Numbered from the stretch's first letter, positions 9,349 through 17,818 are shown. The stretch: DNA of 64,000 nt from Clostridium sp. CAG:465 (GCA_000433755.1 FR891275.1:1-64000); one strand, 5' to 3'. The notes: generated by a model from the sequence alone, not told the origin. Numbers and translations are program-made.

Positions 9349-10077
9349 ATGATTGAAAAAATAGCAATTGTTGCAGATATACATGCAAATAAATATGCAC
9401 TTTGTAAATTTTTAAAATATATAGATAACGAAGATATTAAATGTATATTAAATATAGGAGATTTTGTTCAAATTGGTCCAAACCCATATGAGGTTTCATT
9501 TAAAGTACTTAATGATATTAGATTTGTTAATATATTGGGAAATAACGAAACAAGTTTGTTTGAAATTGACGAAACAAATCCAAATGATGAAATTACACAT
9601 AGACTATGGACCAGGAAACAAATGAAAGAAAATTTTGAAAAAATAAAGCTAATGCCTAAAACTAAAATTATAATAAAGAATAATGTAAAAATTCTTATGA
9701 TACATTCCAGAAAAAATGACATTAAAGGAATGCCTTTAATATATACAGATGGCATAGATTCTTTTGTGAAGGATTATGAGGATTTTGGTACAGATATAGT
9801 TTTATTTGGACATACTCATGAAAAATTATATATTGAACATAATGGCAAAATTTTCATAAATCCAGGTAGTTTAGGTTGCTCTAAAAATGGAACAATAGAT
9901 TTCGTTATACTAAAGATAGACAATAATCAAAATATAAAGTGTGATTTTGAATCCCTAGAATACGATAAAACTGAATTAATAAGAGATTATTATAATAATA
10001 ATGTTCCAGATAAAGAATTTTTGCTAAAAACATTTTTTAAATATAATGATAATAAAAATATTAGTGCTAACGAATAA
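9349..10077 (+). CDS. Calcineurin-like metallophosphoesterase
   Basis: A 242-residue protein with the ordered metal-binding motifs of the family: ADIHAN (DxH, residues 9-14), NIGDFVQIGPNP (GD), LGNNE (GNxE), MIHSR and LFGHTH, followed by FINPGSLG. It belongs to the YfcE/Ser-Thr-phosphatase-like group that hydrolyses phosphodiesters or phosphoproteins; the substrate cannot be read from sequence. The ribosome binding site is GAGGGGGCGAG. The ATG overlaps the stop of a 24-codon open remnant (9278-9352, ending DEGARI) that has no start, so an upstream gene has probably been lost. A terminator follows directly. Confidence 0.85.
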   Translation: MIEKIAIVADIHANKYALCKFLKYIDNEDIKCILNIGDFVQIGPNPYEVSFKVLNDIRFVNILGNNETSLFEIDETNPNDEITHRLWTRKQMKENFEKIKLMPKTKIIIKNNVKILMIHSRKNDIKGMPLIYTDGIDSFVKDYEDFGTDIVLFGHTHEKLYIEHNGKIFINPGSLGCSKNGTIDFVILKIDNNQNIKCDFESLEYDKTELIRDYYNNNVPDKEFLLKTFFKYNDNKNISANE

Positions 10078-10100
10078 AAGGCAGATCAATCCTGCCTTTT
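10076..10100. terminator. Terminator between metallophosphoesterase and converging remnant
   Basis: Arms AAAAGGCAG/CTGCCTTTT around a short loop; it overlaps the stop codon of the metallophosphoesterase gene and can act in both directions. Confidence 0.75.
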
Positions 10101-10261
10101 ATTTATCTAAACTAAATTCATTTTCTCTATCTTCTTTTTCTAAATCATTAATTTTATTTTCGTAATCCCATTTTAAATCAAATTCCTTTTTTTCGTATTC
10201 TTTTTTGATATTGTTCAGCTTTTTCTACAAGTTTTGCATTTCTTAATAATGCTTGTTGCAT
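10099..10261 (-). pseudogene. Frameshifted charged coiled-coil fragment
   Basis: Starting at the ATG at 10261 the frame reads MQQALLRNAKLVEKAEQY and then stops soon after a shift. The next frame continues with EYEKKEFDLKWDYENK and ends ENEFSLDK at 10099-10101. Joined, this is about 55 residues of a highly charged helix. It may be the C-terminal tail of a mobilisation or recombination protein, but nothing diagnostic is left. The converging terminator overlaps its stop. Confidence 0.35.
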
Positions 10262-10275
10262 AAGAAAATGTCAAT

Positions 10276-10329
10276 CTATAAAAATTTTGGCATAGTAATT
10301 TCAATATGACTTTCCTATTATATAAAAAA
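10276..10329 (+). repeat. 53-bp dispersed repeat, copy 1
   Basis: This stretch (starting CTATAAAAATTTTGGCAT) recurs in the same orientation at 44701-44753 with two mismatches in 53 bases. Both copies sit directly beside the terminator of a minus-strand housekeeping or orphan gene and next to accessory or decayed genes. It contains no open frame. Confidence 0.8.
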
Positions 10330-10363
10330 TCCTTTCAAATTATTTTTATTATTTGAAAGGATT
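10328..10363 (-). terminator. Terminator of the DUF3298 gene
   Basis: Perfect 13-bp arms AATCCTTTCAAAT/ATTTGAAAGGATT with a 10-base AT loop. On the minus strand it is followed by T-rich sequence belonging to the dispersed repeat. Confidence 0.8.
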
Positions 10364-10384
10364 AAACTATATATACAAAAATTA

Positions 10385-11083
10385 TCAAATTCCTAACTTA
10401 TCATATGGAATTAGCACCTCAAAATCACCAAGATAATATGAAGCTACACTATAATTTGGAAAGAATAAAATTATTCCTTCTTTAGAAAATACAAAACTCT
10501 CAAAATTATCTTTTTTAGCAAAAGTTCCTGTTTTTAACATATCCTCTTTTTCAAGTAATTCTGTTTTTTTACTTAAATTTTCATAAGAGTATTTAGAGAA
10601 AACCTCAATTATATTTTTATTATTTTTTAATAAGGTATCTATTGTTACAAACTCTTTACTTTTTTTGTTATAATTAACTGTTTTTATACTGCTATCTGGA
10701 TGAGCCCCACCAAAGTCACAAGAATAAGTAATTAAGAAAGATAAATAATCATTATATTCGTAACCATTAAAATTAACGGTAAGTGTGAATTTTTTATCAT
10801 TTCCAAGTAATTCTAATGACTCTGTTTCTTTTATGAAATCTTCTATTATTTTGTTATATATACTACTTACCTTATCATCTAAAATATCAACCCCAGTTAC
10901 AGGCATATACGCTTTTACTACATATTTTTCTTCCTCTTTATTTATTTCTGTAACTTTGCAACTTTCATTTGATACCACATCTTTTACATTTACAGCAATA
11001 TTATCTGAACTTAAATTTACAAAATATGTAACAATAATTAATGTAAAGCCTAAAAAAAGTGCTAAGATGTAATTCTTCCACAT
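10385..11083 (-). CDS. Membrane-anchored DUF4163/DUF3298 (RsiV/PdaC-like) protein
   Basis: A 232-residue product with one N-terminal membrane segment (YILALFLGFTLIIVTYFV). A DUF4163-like part follows (VKAYMPVTGVDILDD, about 50-110). The C-terminal DUF3298 part contains CDFGGAHPDSS and ends FEVLIPYDKLGI, both typical of that domain. The combination is found in the anti-sigma factor RsiV, where it binds lysozyme, and in the deacetylase PdaC. No deacetylase catalytic domain is fused here, so an extracytoplasmic ligand-binding role is likelier. No sigma-factor gene is adjacent. Confidence 0.75.
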   Translation of the reverse strand: MWKNYILALFLGFTLIIVTYFVNLSSDNIAVNVKDVVSNESCKVTEINKEEEKYVVKAYMPVTGVDILDDKVSSIYNKIIEDFIKETESLELLGNDKKFTLTVNFNGYEYNDYLSFLITYSCDFGGAHPDSSIKTVNYNKKSKEFVTIDTLLKNNKNIIEVFSKYSYENLSKKTELLEKEDMLKTGTFAKKDNFESFVFSKEGIILFFPNYSVASYYLGDFEVLIPYDKLGI

Positions 11084-11129
11084 TTAAATCACCTATTACA
11101 TCATATGCACTTTTTCTAAATATATAATT

Positions 11130-11534
11130 TTATTCTACCAATTTATATGGTCTATTTAAATAATCTACTAATTTTTTTGATTCTATATTTCCATTAATAT
11201 ATGATATTATTTCCACATCTGGGCATATATCTAACATATATTGTAAACATACTCCACAAGGAGAGATGTTATCCTCTAAATTATTAGCTCCTTTTTTTCC
11301 ACCTACAATTGCAATTTTTAAGAACTCTCTTTCACCATGTGACATCGCATTTTGAAATGCAACCCTTTCTGCGCAATTACTAAGTGAAGGTATTGTTTTT
11401 TCTTCAATATTTGCTCCTATATATACTGTACCTGATTTTGCAAGTAAAGCTGCTCCAACTCCAAATGATGAAATACCTGTTACAGAGTTTTTCCAAGCTA
11501 ATTTTGCAATATTAATTAATTCTTCATTTGTCAT
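11130..11534 (-). CDS. cdd: Cytidine deaminase
   Basis: A 134-residue enzyme, the normal length for tetrameric bacterial cytidine deaminase. The zinc and catalytic motif is NCAERVA (Cys and the proton-shuttling Glu), and the second zinc motif is SPCGVC. It converts cytidine and deoxycytidine to uridine forms in pyrimidine salvage. It is the last gene of the yqfC-yqfD-ybeY-dgkA-cdd run, 20 bp downstream of dgkA. The usual next genes in this cluster (era, recO) are not here; an unrelated DUF3298 gene follows. Confidence 0.93.
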   Translation of the reverse strand: MTNEELINIAKLAWKNSVTGISSFGVGAALLAKSGTVYIGANIEEKTIPSLSNCAERVAFQNAMSHGEREFLKIAIVGGKKGANNLEDNISPCGVCLQYMLDICPDVEIISYINGNIESKKLVDYLNRPYKLVE

Positions 11535-11553
11535 GTTAATTTTCTCCTTTATA

Positions 11554-12396
11554 TTATTTATTTAAAATATTATGCAATATATCTGATAGTTCCGGTTTCA
11601 TAAGAATTATTTGATATATAATAAGAACAACAAGAACACCAATTATCGCACTTATAATCATATATATTGGTCTAATTTTAGTATTTTCAATTCTAATTTG
11701 CGCAATTATTACACTAAGTATAAGAGCAACTCCACCAACTAAAATACTTTTAGTAATTATATATACATAAGTTGTAAGTCCAAAAGCAAGTGCAACTCTT
11801 GCACTAGGATATGCTTGAGAATATTTTGAGCCTTTTCCAAGAATTCCTTTTAAAATAACAGCAAGAATTACAACAGCAAAAATAATTGTAAAAAGTATAT
11901 ACAAATTTGAACTAAATATTGTTGAAATAACAGAAGTAGTTGCCATTGTAAGCTTATCTGCAAATAGGAAAAATGCAACAATAACTGCAACTATTGATGA
12001 AATCAAAACACCTCCTGCTGCAATATCTTTAGCTGCCTTTGCCCTATCATCATATTTATCTGTTATAAGGTCAACAATATACTCTACTGTAGAATTTATC
12101 ATTTCAGCAAATATTACAAAACCTATAGTAAGGCATAAACACGCAAATTCTGTTTTGGAAAAATCAAAAAATAAACTGCATAACAAAACAAAAAGCCCTA
12201 TAATATAATCAATTCTTAAATTTCTTTCAGTTTTAAAAGCCCTAATTACGCCATCTAAAGCATGTCTCATTGCTGTAAAAAAAGTTTTATTTTTCGTATG
12301 CTTTAATTCGTCAAGCCTTTTTTGTTTTACTTCCTCTTTGCTAAGCCTCGGCTTTTTTGTTGAAGTTTCCTCTTTTTTCATATCATTTTTATCCAT
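11554..12396 (-). CDS. dgkA: DgkA-type lipid kinase with degenerate PAP2-like C-terminus
   Basis: Residues about 40-145 are a DgkA-type kinase (undecaprenol or diacylglycerol kinase): HALDGVIRAFKTERNLRID, AEMINSTVEYIVDLIT and DRAKAAKDIAAGGVL with the conserved Glu, Asn and Asp. The chain continues for another 130 residues with four membrane helices. In some Clostridia this part is a PAP2 phosphatase. Here the phosphatase signature PSGH is SQAYPSARVALAFG, so the catalytic His is missing. At 280 residues it is more than twice the length of plain DgkA. It would recycle undecaprenol to its phosphate at the membrane. The Lys-rich N-terminus (residues 1-35) is cytoplasmic. Confidence 0.85.
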   Translation of the reverse strand: MDKNDMKKEETSTKKPRLSKEEVKQKRLDELKHTKNKTFFTAMRHALDGVIRAFKTERNLRIDYIIGLFVLLCSLFFDFSKTEFACLCLTIGFVIFAEMINSTVEYIVDLITDKYDDRAKAAKDIAAGGVLISSIVAVIVAFFLFADKLTMATTSVISTIFSSNLYILFTIIFAVVILAVILKGILGKGSKYSQAYPSARVALAFGLTTYVYIITKSILVGGVALILSVIIAQIRIENTKIRPIYMIISAIIGVLVVLIIYQIILMKPELSDILHNILNK

Positions 12397-12915
12397 CTAT
12401 TTTTCAACTCCTAATTCATTCAATACTTTTTCTTCTAAAGCACGCATTTCTTTTCTCTCATCATCCTTAATATGATCATATCCAACTAGATGACACATTC
12501 CATGAGTTATCATGTATAAAAGTTCTCTTAAAATTCCTGTTTCATACTCAACAGCTTGTACTTTTACAACATCAAGACAAATTATAATATCTCCAAGTTC
12601 AACTTCTTTTATTTTCTTTTCATCTTCTTGTTTTTTCAAATTATTTAATTCATCTTTTGTAAATATAGGGAAAGATAACACATCTGTTACCTTATCTACC
12701 TCCCTATATTCTTTATTTATGTTTTTTATTTCTTCTTTAGAAGCACTTGTAATTGAAACAGCTATTTCATCAAAGTATAATTCTTCATTTTCTGCAACAC
12801 TCTTTACAATCTTTTCAATATACTCTTGAATATTTACCTTTTCATCAATGTTTTCTTTTGAGAAGTCAATAATTCCTTCATCTAAATCAATATTTATCTT
12901 GCATTCTAAACTCAT
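12397..12915 (-). CDS. ybeY: Endoribonuclease YbeY
   Basis: A 172-residue metalloprotein with the zinc-binding motif HGMCHLVGYDH (three His, usually HGxLHLxGYDH), followed by MRALEEKVLNELG. YbeY is a single-strand RNase involved in 16S rRNA 3' maturation and ribosome quality control. The N-terminal half (about 50-100) has REVDKVTDVLSFP, the usual pre-motif. It overlaps yqfD by one base and is immediately followed by dgkA, so translation is coupled. The usual phoH gene between yqfD and ybeY is absent. Confidence 0.93.
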   Translation of the reverse strand: MSLECKINIDLDEGIIDFSKENIDEKVNIQEYIEKIVKSVAENEELYFDEIAVSITSASKEEIKNINKEYREVDKVTDVLSFPIFTKDELNNLKKQEDEKKIKEVELGDIIICLDVVKVQAVEYETGILRELLYMITHGMCHLVGYDHIKDDERKEMRALEEKVLNELGVEK

Positions 12916-14102
12916 TAGTTTCCCCTTTCAACAAATTCTCCAATTTGTTCATTAATTACATATTCCACTTTTACCTTTATACCATCTTGTATATCAGATA
13001 TATTTTCCGTAGTATCGACAACCGTTGGATTTACACACTGTGTTAATACATTATTTTTTAAATATTCGTCCATATCAATCTTTGCTATTTGTTCTATTTC
13101 TTCCTTTGTCCTAAATACTTCAACCTCGTTATATTCACTACATTTATATATATCAAAAGAAATCGTATTTCTAAATATTTCAAACTCTTTACTATTTTTA
13201 GTTATATCATATTTCTTCAATTTATTCAAATAATTTATCATATTTTCTTTAGAATTAATAGTAATTCCAAAAGTTGTCCTTTTTTTGTTAGTATACTCTT
13301 TATTACAAACTTTATACATATACTCTTTTTCAAATGTATATATATTATCTACTCTTGCATATCCTTTTGCTGGTACCTCACCTATAATTTGCTCATTTCT
13401 ATCATATACATTTCCCTCTATCAAGGTATCTCCTTTATTTACATAGTCTAAGGCTTTAAACTTGGAAGTACCACTTTCACTAACAAGTTTTGTTATGACA
13501 CCAGACTTTGTAGCTTTTATATCACCTATACTTGTTTGTTGAATATTTTTTTCATCCATTCTTGTTTTTTCCACAACTTTAACTATTGCTCTTGTTCCGT
13601 CAATTTCAATACCAACCCAAGACAATTCATTTTCCATTGCTCTAAGTTCATTTACTACTTCTTTTTTATCAAGTCCAATTTTATTTCTACCTATATATAG
13701 TCCACTATCTTTCAATTTAGATATAATAATTTCCTTACTTACTCTCTCATTTCCTACAATATCTATGTCCCATATAAAAGTTGAAAAAGCTATACTAAAA
13801 ACTATTATTAAGAATAGAAATACGAAGATTAACTTTCTTTTTCTATATTTAAATAGTGTAAAGTACAACCCCTTTTTTTCTTTTATACTGACTTTGCATT
13901 TTGTCTTCTTTGTAATACTTCTTAATTTTTTAAAGTCAGCTATATTCATTTTAAACCTTATTACACCTTTTACTATATTCCTAATTTCCCATATTTTTAT
14001 GTTATTAATCCTACATAGATTTATAAACCTTTCTGTAAAAAATCCCTCTATTTGTACTGTTATAATTCCTGTCATATTACGTATATTATTTGTTATCCCC
14101 AT
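12915..14102 (-). CDS. yqfD: Sporulation protein YqfD
   Basis: A 395-residue protein with one central membrane segment (about 92-113, KLIFVFLFLIIVFSIAFSTF) and a large extracytoplasmic part with GNERVSKEIIISKLKDSGLY, ATKSGVITKLVSESGT and GDTLIEGNVY. This layout matches YqfD, a mother-cell sporulation membrane protein with FtsQ/POTRA-like and SpoIV-like features. The gene is adjacent to yqfC, as in Bacillus and Clostridium. Length is normal. The biochemical role is unknown in the family. Confidence 0.88.
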   Translation of the reverse strand: MGITNNIRNMTGIITVQIEGFFTERFINLCRINNIKIWEIRNIVKGVIRFKMNIADFKKLRSITKKTKCKVSIKEKKGLYFTLFKYRKRKLIFVFLFLIIVFSIAFSTFIWDIDIVGNERVSKEIIISKLKDSGLYIGRNKIGLDKKEVVNELRAMENELSWVGIEIDGTRAIVKVVEKTRMDEKNIQQTSIGDIKATKSGVITKLVSESGTSKFKALDYVNKGDTLIEGNVYDRNEQIIGEVPAKGYARVDNIYTFEKEYMYKVCNKEYTNKKRTTFGITINSKENMINYLNKLKKYDITKNSKEFEIFRNTISFDIYKCSEYNEVEVFRTKEEIEQIAKIDMDEYLKNNVLTQCVNPTVVDTTENISDIQDGIKVKVEYVINEQIGEFVERGN

Positions 14103-14112
14103 ATTTATCCCT

Positions 14113-14451
14113 CTACTTTTGATAATTTATACTATAAATATCCCCTTCAACAACTAAATCAAAGTCTGTTATTTCCTTAATATCCAAATCTTTTCCGTCT
14201 ATTAGAATATCCATATTATTAGCCCTTATTTTTATATAATCATCATAATAATCTATAATTTGTCTATATCCCTCAATAAGAACATTATTATTTTCTATTG
14301 AAGTTAACTTTGTAGATTTAGATACAACCTCTCGAGGTAATTCTAAAAAACATGAAAATTTTTCCTTTGCATCTGATATATTCTCTTTTACATGCATATT
14401 TTTTACTAATTTTCTGTACCACCTATTACCATTATTTTTTTTCCTTTTCAT
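14113..14451 (-). CDS. yqfC: Sporulation protein YqfC
   Basis: A 112-residue protein of the YqfC/YabP family: LELPREVVSKSTKLTSIENN, VLIEGYRQIIDYYDD and IRANNMDILIDGKDLDI are the conserved YabP-like elements. The N-terminus is basic. It begins the yqfC-yqfD-ybeY-dgkA-cdd operon, 10 bp ahead of yqfD. In Bacillus it is expressed in the mother cell under sigma-E. Its presence supports a spore-forming ancestry. Confidence 0.85.
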   Translation of the reverse strand: MKRKKNNGNRWYRKLVKNMHVKENISDAKEKFSCFLELPREVVSKSTKLTSIENNNVLIEGYRQIIDYYDDYIKIRANNMDILIDGKDLDIKEITDFDLVVEGDIYSINYQK

Positions 14452-14552
14452 GCTATTCCTCCTTTTACATTATATTATATTAAACTCTTTTTATTCTTAA
14501 GGAATATGTCGAATTTTGTAAACATGTTGTGCCACAAAAGCTTACAAATTAA

Positions 14553-14581
14553 TTGACAAAAGCTTTTTTTTGTAGTATATT
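14553..14581 (+). promoter_or_regulatory. Promoter of agrA
   Basis: TTGACA (14553-14558) and TATATT (14576-14581) with a 17-base spacer, about 40 bp upstream of the agrA start. Confidence 0.6.
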
Positions 14582-14619
14582 TATTTTATGTGTAAAAAAA
14601 TGGAAGTTAAGGAAAAAAT

Positions 14620-15294
14620 ATGATAAAAATTGGAATGTGTGATGATAATTTAAATAGTATAAAGATTGCATCAAAATTATTAGAATCAGAAACTATAGAA
14701 CAAAATTTAGATGCTGAAATATCAATAATTTCAAGCAATCAAAAAGAAATTTATGACGCTATATATGAAGGTAAAATTGATATATTATTTCTAGATATTG
14801 ATTTTAAAAATAATGGAAAAAATGGTATAGAATTTGCCAGAGATTTAAGAAAAATAAACAAAAAATTTTATCTTGTCTTTTTATCTGCTCATCAAAGATA
14901 CTTGCACGTATCTCTTACCACAAAAGTTTTTGACTATTTGGTAAAACCTATCAATAGAGAAACACTCAGAGAATTAGTTGCAAGGTTTAAAGATGAATTC
15001 GAAACAAATAAATCTATATTTTTGCACCTAAATAAATGGGAATATGTAAGGACTAACGATATCCTATATATTGAAAAAGATGGAAAGAAATCTATTATAT
15101 TTACTGAATCTCAAAAATATACAACAAACAAAAACTTAAACAGCTTATTATCTGAACTTCCAAAAAATTTTTTAAGATGTCATAAATCGTACATTTTAAA
15201 TTCTAATAAAGTATTAAGCATTGATAAAAAAGAAGGACAAGCCTTTTTCGGAAAGGATTTTTCTTGTCCTGTTAGTAGCCAATTTGAATTATAG
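14620..15294 (+). CDS. agrA: LytTR response regulator, AgrA-like
   Basis: A 224-residue regulator. The receiver domain (1-120) has the acidic pair CDDN near residue 8, the phosphoacceptor Asp in ILFLDIDF (about 59), a Ser/Thr in VFLSAH and the Lys in YLVKPI. The LytTR DNA-binding domain (about 130-224) has KWEYVRTNDILYIEKDGKK, a NLNSLLSELPKNFLRCHKSY segment and a terminal SIDKKEGQAFFGK. It is paired with a histidine kinase gene starting 32 bp downstream, and with agrD/agrB on the opposite strand. It would bind paired 9-bp direct repeats; a candidate lies at 17789-17818. Confidence 0.85.
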   Translation: MIKIGMCDDNLNSIKIASKLLESETIEQNLDAEISIISSNQKEIYDAIYEGKIDILFLDIDFKNNGKNGIEFARDLRKINKKFYLVFLSAHQRYLHVSLTTKVFDYLVKPINRETLRELVARFKDEFETNKSIFLHLNKWEYVRTNDILYIEKDGKKSIIFTESQKYTTNKNLNSLLSELPKNFLRCHKSYILNSNKVLSIDKKEGQAFFGKDFSCPVSSQFEL

Positions 15295-15325
15295 CATAAA
15301 TGTATATGAAAAAGGGGATTTTTAT

Positions 15326-16658
15326 ATGGAAATTTTAATAGTTAGAGGTCTAAGCTCAATCCTTGAAGCTGGTCTATGGACCTATTTTATCGTCTCAGTT
15401 TCTAAAATAATTTCAAAAGAAGAGATAAACTTTAGTAAAAAACAAATTATATTGTTCTTTATATCATTAATATTTTTAACTGAATTGCGGTTATTTAATA
15501 AGAGATCATTTTCCATTAGTTAACTGGTTAATAATATATCCTAGTATATTTATTTTATCAATCTTCATTTTAAAGTTAAATGCCGTAAAATCTATTACTA
15601 TAGTTATAACAAATCTAGTAACATTAATTATTACTGAATTAATGTCAGCATTTACATGTATGAGTATTTTTAAAATCGATTCAAATATTTTACTAACTAA
15701 TTGGGTATATACAACCATTGCACTTGTTATTCAATACACATTATTTTTTGCAGTTATTAAAATAGCAAATATGATATCAAAAAACAAAAGTGAATTTAAA
15801 GATATGTTATCATCTATAAACAAAAAAACAGTTATTACAGTACTCTCTATACTTGCTCTTTGTATTTTTCCACAAGTAATTATATATGTAATAAACAAAT
15901 ATAACTATCCTACATACTTTTTAATACTAAACTCAATCCAAATGATTATTGTATGTATTGTAATATTTAGCTCATTTAAGAATTCTATGGAAAAAGAAAA
16001 AGCAAAAAGTGATTTAATGACAATAACATTGCATAATAAAACCATGACTGGAATGGTTGATGGAGTAAGAAAATTAAAACATGATTACAATAATATAATG
16101 CAAGCTTTAAATGGATATATGTCCACAAAACAATATGATAAACTACAAGCACATATTAATTCTGTAATTGGAGAATGTAGTGATATAAATAATTTATCAG
16201 TCATTAATCCAAAGATTTTTAATGATCCTGCAATTTATGGAATAGTTGGCGCAAAATATTTTACTGCAATTGAAAAAGATATAAAATTTGAATTAGATAT
16301 TTCTACAAATATTGCAAATATTAATTTTTCAATGCCTGACCTTTCGATAATACTAGGAATTATACTTGATAATGCTATGGAAGCAACTACAAAACTTGAA
16401 AAAGGAAGATATATAAAGCTTGAAATGAGATTTGATAACAAAAAATGCGCTGATATTATTCGCGTATATAATACTTACGATACAAGCATTAATATTAATA
16501 CAAAAGATGTATTTAAAAAAGGTTATTCTAGTAAAGAAGTAAAATCAGGAATAGGTCTTTGGGAAGTCAAAAAATTAATTGATAAATCTGGAAACTCTCA
16601 AATATATGCTTCAATTGAAAAAAATCAATTTATTCAAAATATAATAATAGAAAAATGA
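15326..16658 (+). pseudogene. agrC: AgrC-like sensor histidine kinase with a single frameshift
   Basis: The 5' part (15326-15523) encodes the first membrane helices. The 3' frame is open from 15480 and reads DHFPLVNWLIIYPSIF with more helices, then the kinase. The two frames overlap at 15480-15523, so one base insertion (or two-base loss) there breaks an otherwise complete gene of about 440 codons. The kinase half is intact: HDYNN (H-box in RKLKHDYNNIMQALNGYM), LDNAMEAT (N-box) and SGIGLWEVKKLI (G-box), as in HPK10/AgrC kinases. A separate protein might start at the ATG at 15642. A sequencing or assembly error cannot be excluded. Confidence 0.75.
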
Positions 16659-16686
16659 TGATATGTTTAAACATTATCATCATTTT
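16652..16686. terminator. Terminator downstream of agrC
   Basis: Arms AAAATGATGAT/ATCATCATTTT overlapping the agrC stop, followed by a T-run. It can serve both strands at the agrC/agrD convergence. Confidence 0.7.
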
Positions 16687-16697
16687 TTAATGTAAAT

Positions 16698-16728
16698 ATA
16701 TCTCCATACTTTTATTGTACGGAGATAT
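16698..16728 (-). terminator. Hairpin downstream of agrD
   Basis: Arms ATATCTCC/GGAGATAT extended by TAC/GTA, 16 bp beyond the agrD stop on the minus strand. The T-tract is weak, so it may act as an mRNA-stabilising hairpin. Confidence 0.45.
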
Positions 16729-16743
16729 AGAATGTGTAAAAAA

Positions 16744-16857
16744 TTATTTTTGTATTAAGCATCTTGGAGCTTTAGGTTGGTGAATTAATAATACAACACA
16801 ACTATTAGTTGATGATCTAGCATATTTTTCGACCATTTTTTTGAAGAATTTTTTCAT
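16744..16857 (-). CDS. agrD: AgrD-like cyclic lactone/thiolactone autoinducer precursor
   Basis: A 37-residue peptide with a strong ribosome binding site (AAGGGGGG) before the ATG at 16857. It has the three-part AgrD layout: an amphipathic basic N-terminus (MKKFFKKMVEKYAR), a core SSTNSCVVLLI with the ring-forming Cys20, and the conserved charged tail HQPKAPRCLIQK that AgrB removes. By analogy the mature signal is a small thiolactone ring starting at Cys20 (CVVLL or CVVLLI) with a short N-terminal tail. It lies about 190 bp downstream of agrB on the same strand. A second Cys at position 33 in the tail is unusual. Confidence 0.85.
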   Translation of the reverse strand: MKKFFKKMVEKYARSSTNSCVVLLIHQPKAPRCLIQK

Positions 16858-17046
16858 TTCTTTCCCCCCTTATATTTGATATACCGTACAAATTATATTA
16901 CTAACTTTGCACTATTAGATAAACTTTTTAATTTATATTTCATACTATTTCATTTAAAATAAACAATATACTATCGTATATATAATTAAAAAGCAATATA
17001 ATAAATACAATATATCTAATATTTAAAGAATAATATTTTTATTATA

Positions 17047-17688
17047 CTATTCTTTATTTTCATTATAGTATTCTTTGAATTCATCTGACTCATAACTATG
17101 TTTGCATCTTAAAATTTTATACATAAAGTTACTAGTAAAAAAATCAATTAAAAATACTGTGGAGATTACTATTCTTGCGTATTGTTCATTAAATCTTGTT
17201 AATACCAATGTTGAAATATATATGAACACTATTGAAACAATTGCAGATATTTTATACTTCTTTCTTTTACCTTTATTTAAAATAGGTATTTCTTCCGTAT
17301 CAGCAGGGACATGTTTATATATTACATATAATGAATAAATAAAAATTAATGCTGACACTATATATAAATAAATTACAGGAACATTAACAAATTTTCCAAT
17401 AATTACTGGTATAAAGAAATATAGTGAAGTAAAAATAAAACATTCTGTATTTGTTCTTGCGTGTGCTCCTCCAACTAATACTTTATAAAGAATTGTTATT
17501 AGCAATACAACACCGACTTGAGGTAAAATGTGAAAGAATAAACTTACTATAAAAACAAATAGATATTTAGGTACATCTTCTACTATTCTTGTTATCCCAA
17601 ATAACATTATTTCTCGTTCATTTCCTTCTACAGTTTCGCCTCTATACAAGAAATGATCTAAAAGGTAATTGCTAACTTTATCAACCAT
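17047..17688 (-). CDS. agrB: AgrB-family membrane endopeptidase
   Basis: A 213-residue polytopic membrane protein. The catalytic dyad of the AgrB cysteine endopeptidase is in LVGGAHARTNTEC, His and Cys seven residues apart as in Staphylococcus AgrB (His77/Cys84). The usual Arg four residues before GGxH is replaced by Lys-Val-Leu. The ATG at 17688 is preferred over the GTG at 17700 because AGGTGG lies eight bases before it. AgrB cleaves the AgrD tail and cyclises the peptide at the membrane. The C-terminal tail is charged and cytoplasmic. It is encoded upstream of agrD and divergent from the peroxiredoxin gene. Confidence 0.88.
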   Translation of the reverse strand: MVDKVSNYLLDHFLYRGETVEGNEREIMLFGITRIVEDVPKYLFVFIVSLFFHILPQVGVVLLITILYKVLVGGAHARTNTECFIFTSLYFFIPVIIGKFVNVPVIYLYIVSALIFIYSLYVIYKHVPADTEEIPILNKGKRKKYKISAIVSIVFIYISTLVLTRFNEQYARIVISTVFLIDFFTSNFMYKILRCKHSYESDEFKEYYNENKE

Positions 17689-17788
17689 TAGCCTCACCAC
17701 CTAACTAAATTATATATTATTTTTTTGAATATATTTAAATTTAGTCTTAAAATGTCATATTTTGGATTTATAATCTATAATTTATTTT

Positions 17789-17818
17789 TTTAGGTCACTT
17801 TTTGGCTGGTTTAGGACA
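17789..17818. promoter_or_regulatory. Paired 9-bp direct repeat, candidate AgrA (LytTR) site
   Basis: TTTAGGTCA (17789-17797) and TTTAGGACA (17810-17818) are 21 bp apart start to start, leaving a 12-bp spacer. That is the geometry known for AgrA/LytTR operators. The site lies about 100 bp upstream of agrB and 70 bp upstream of the peroxiredoxin gene, which diverge here. On the agrB side a TATAAA follows the inner repeat by about 16 bases. Confidence 0.5.
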
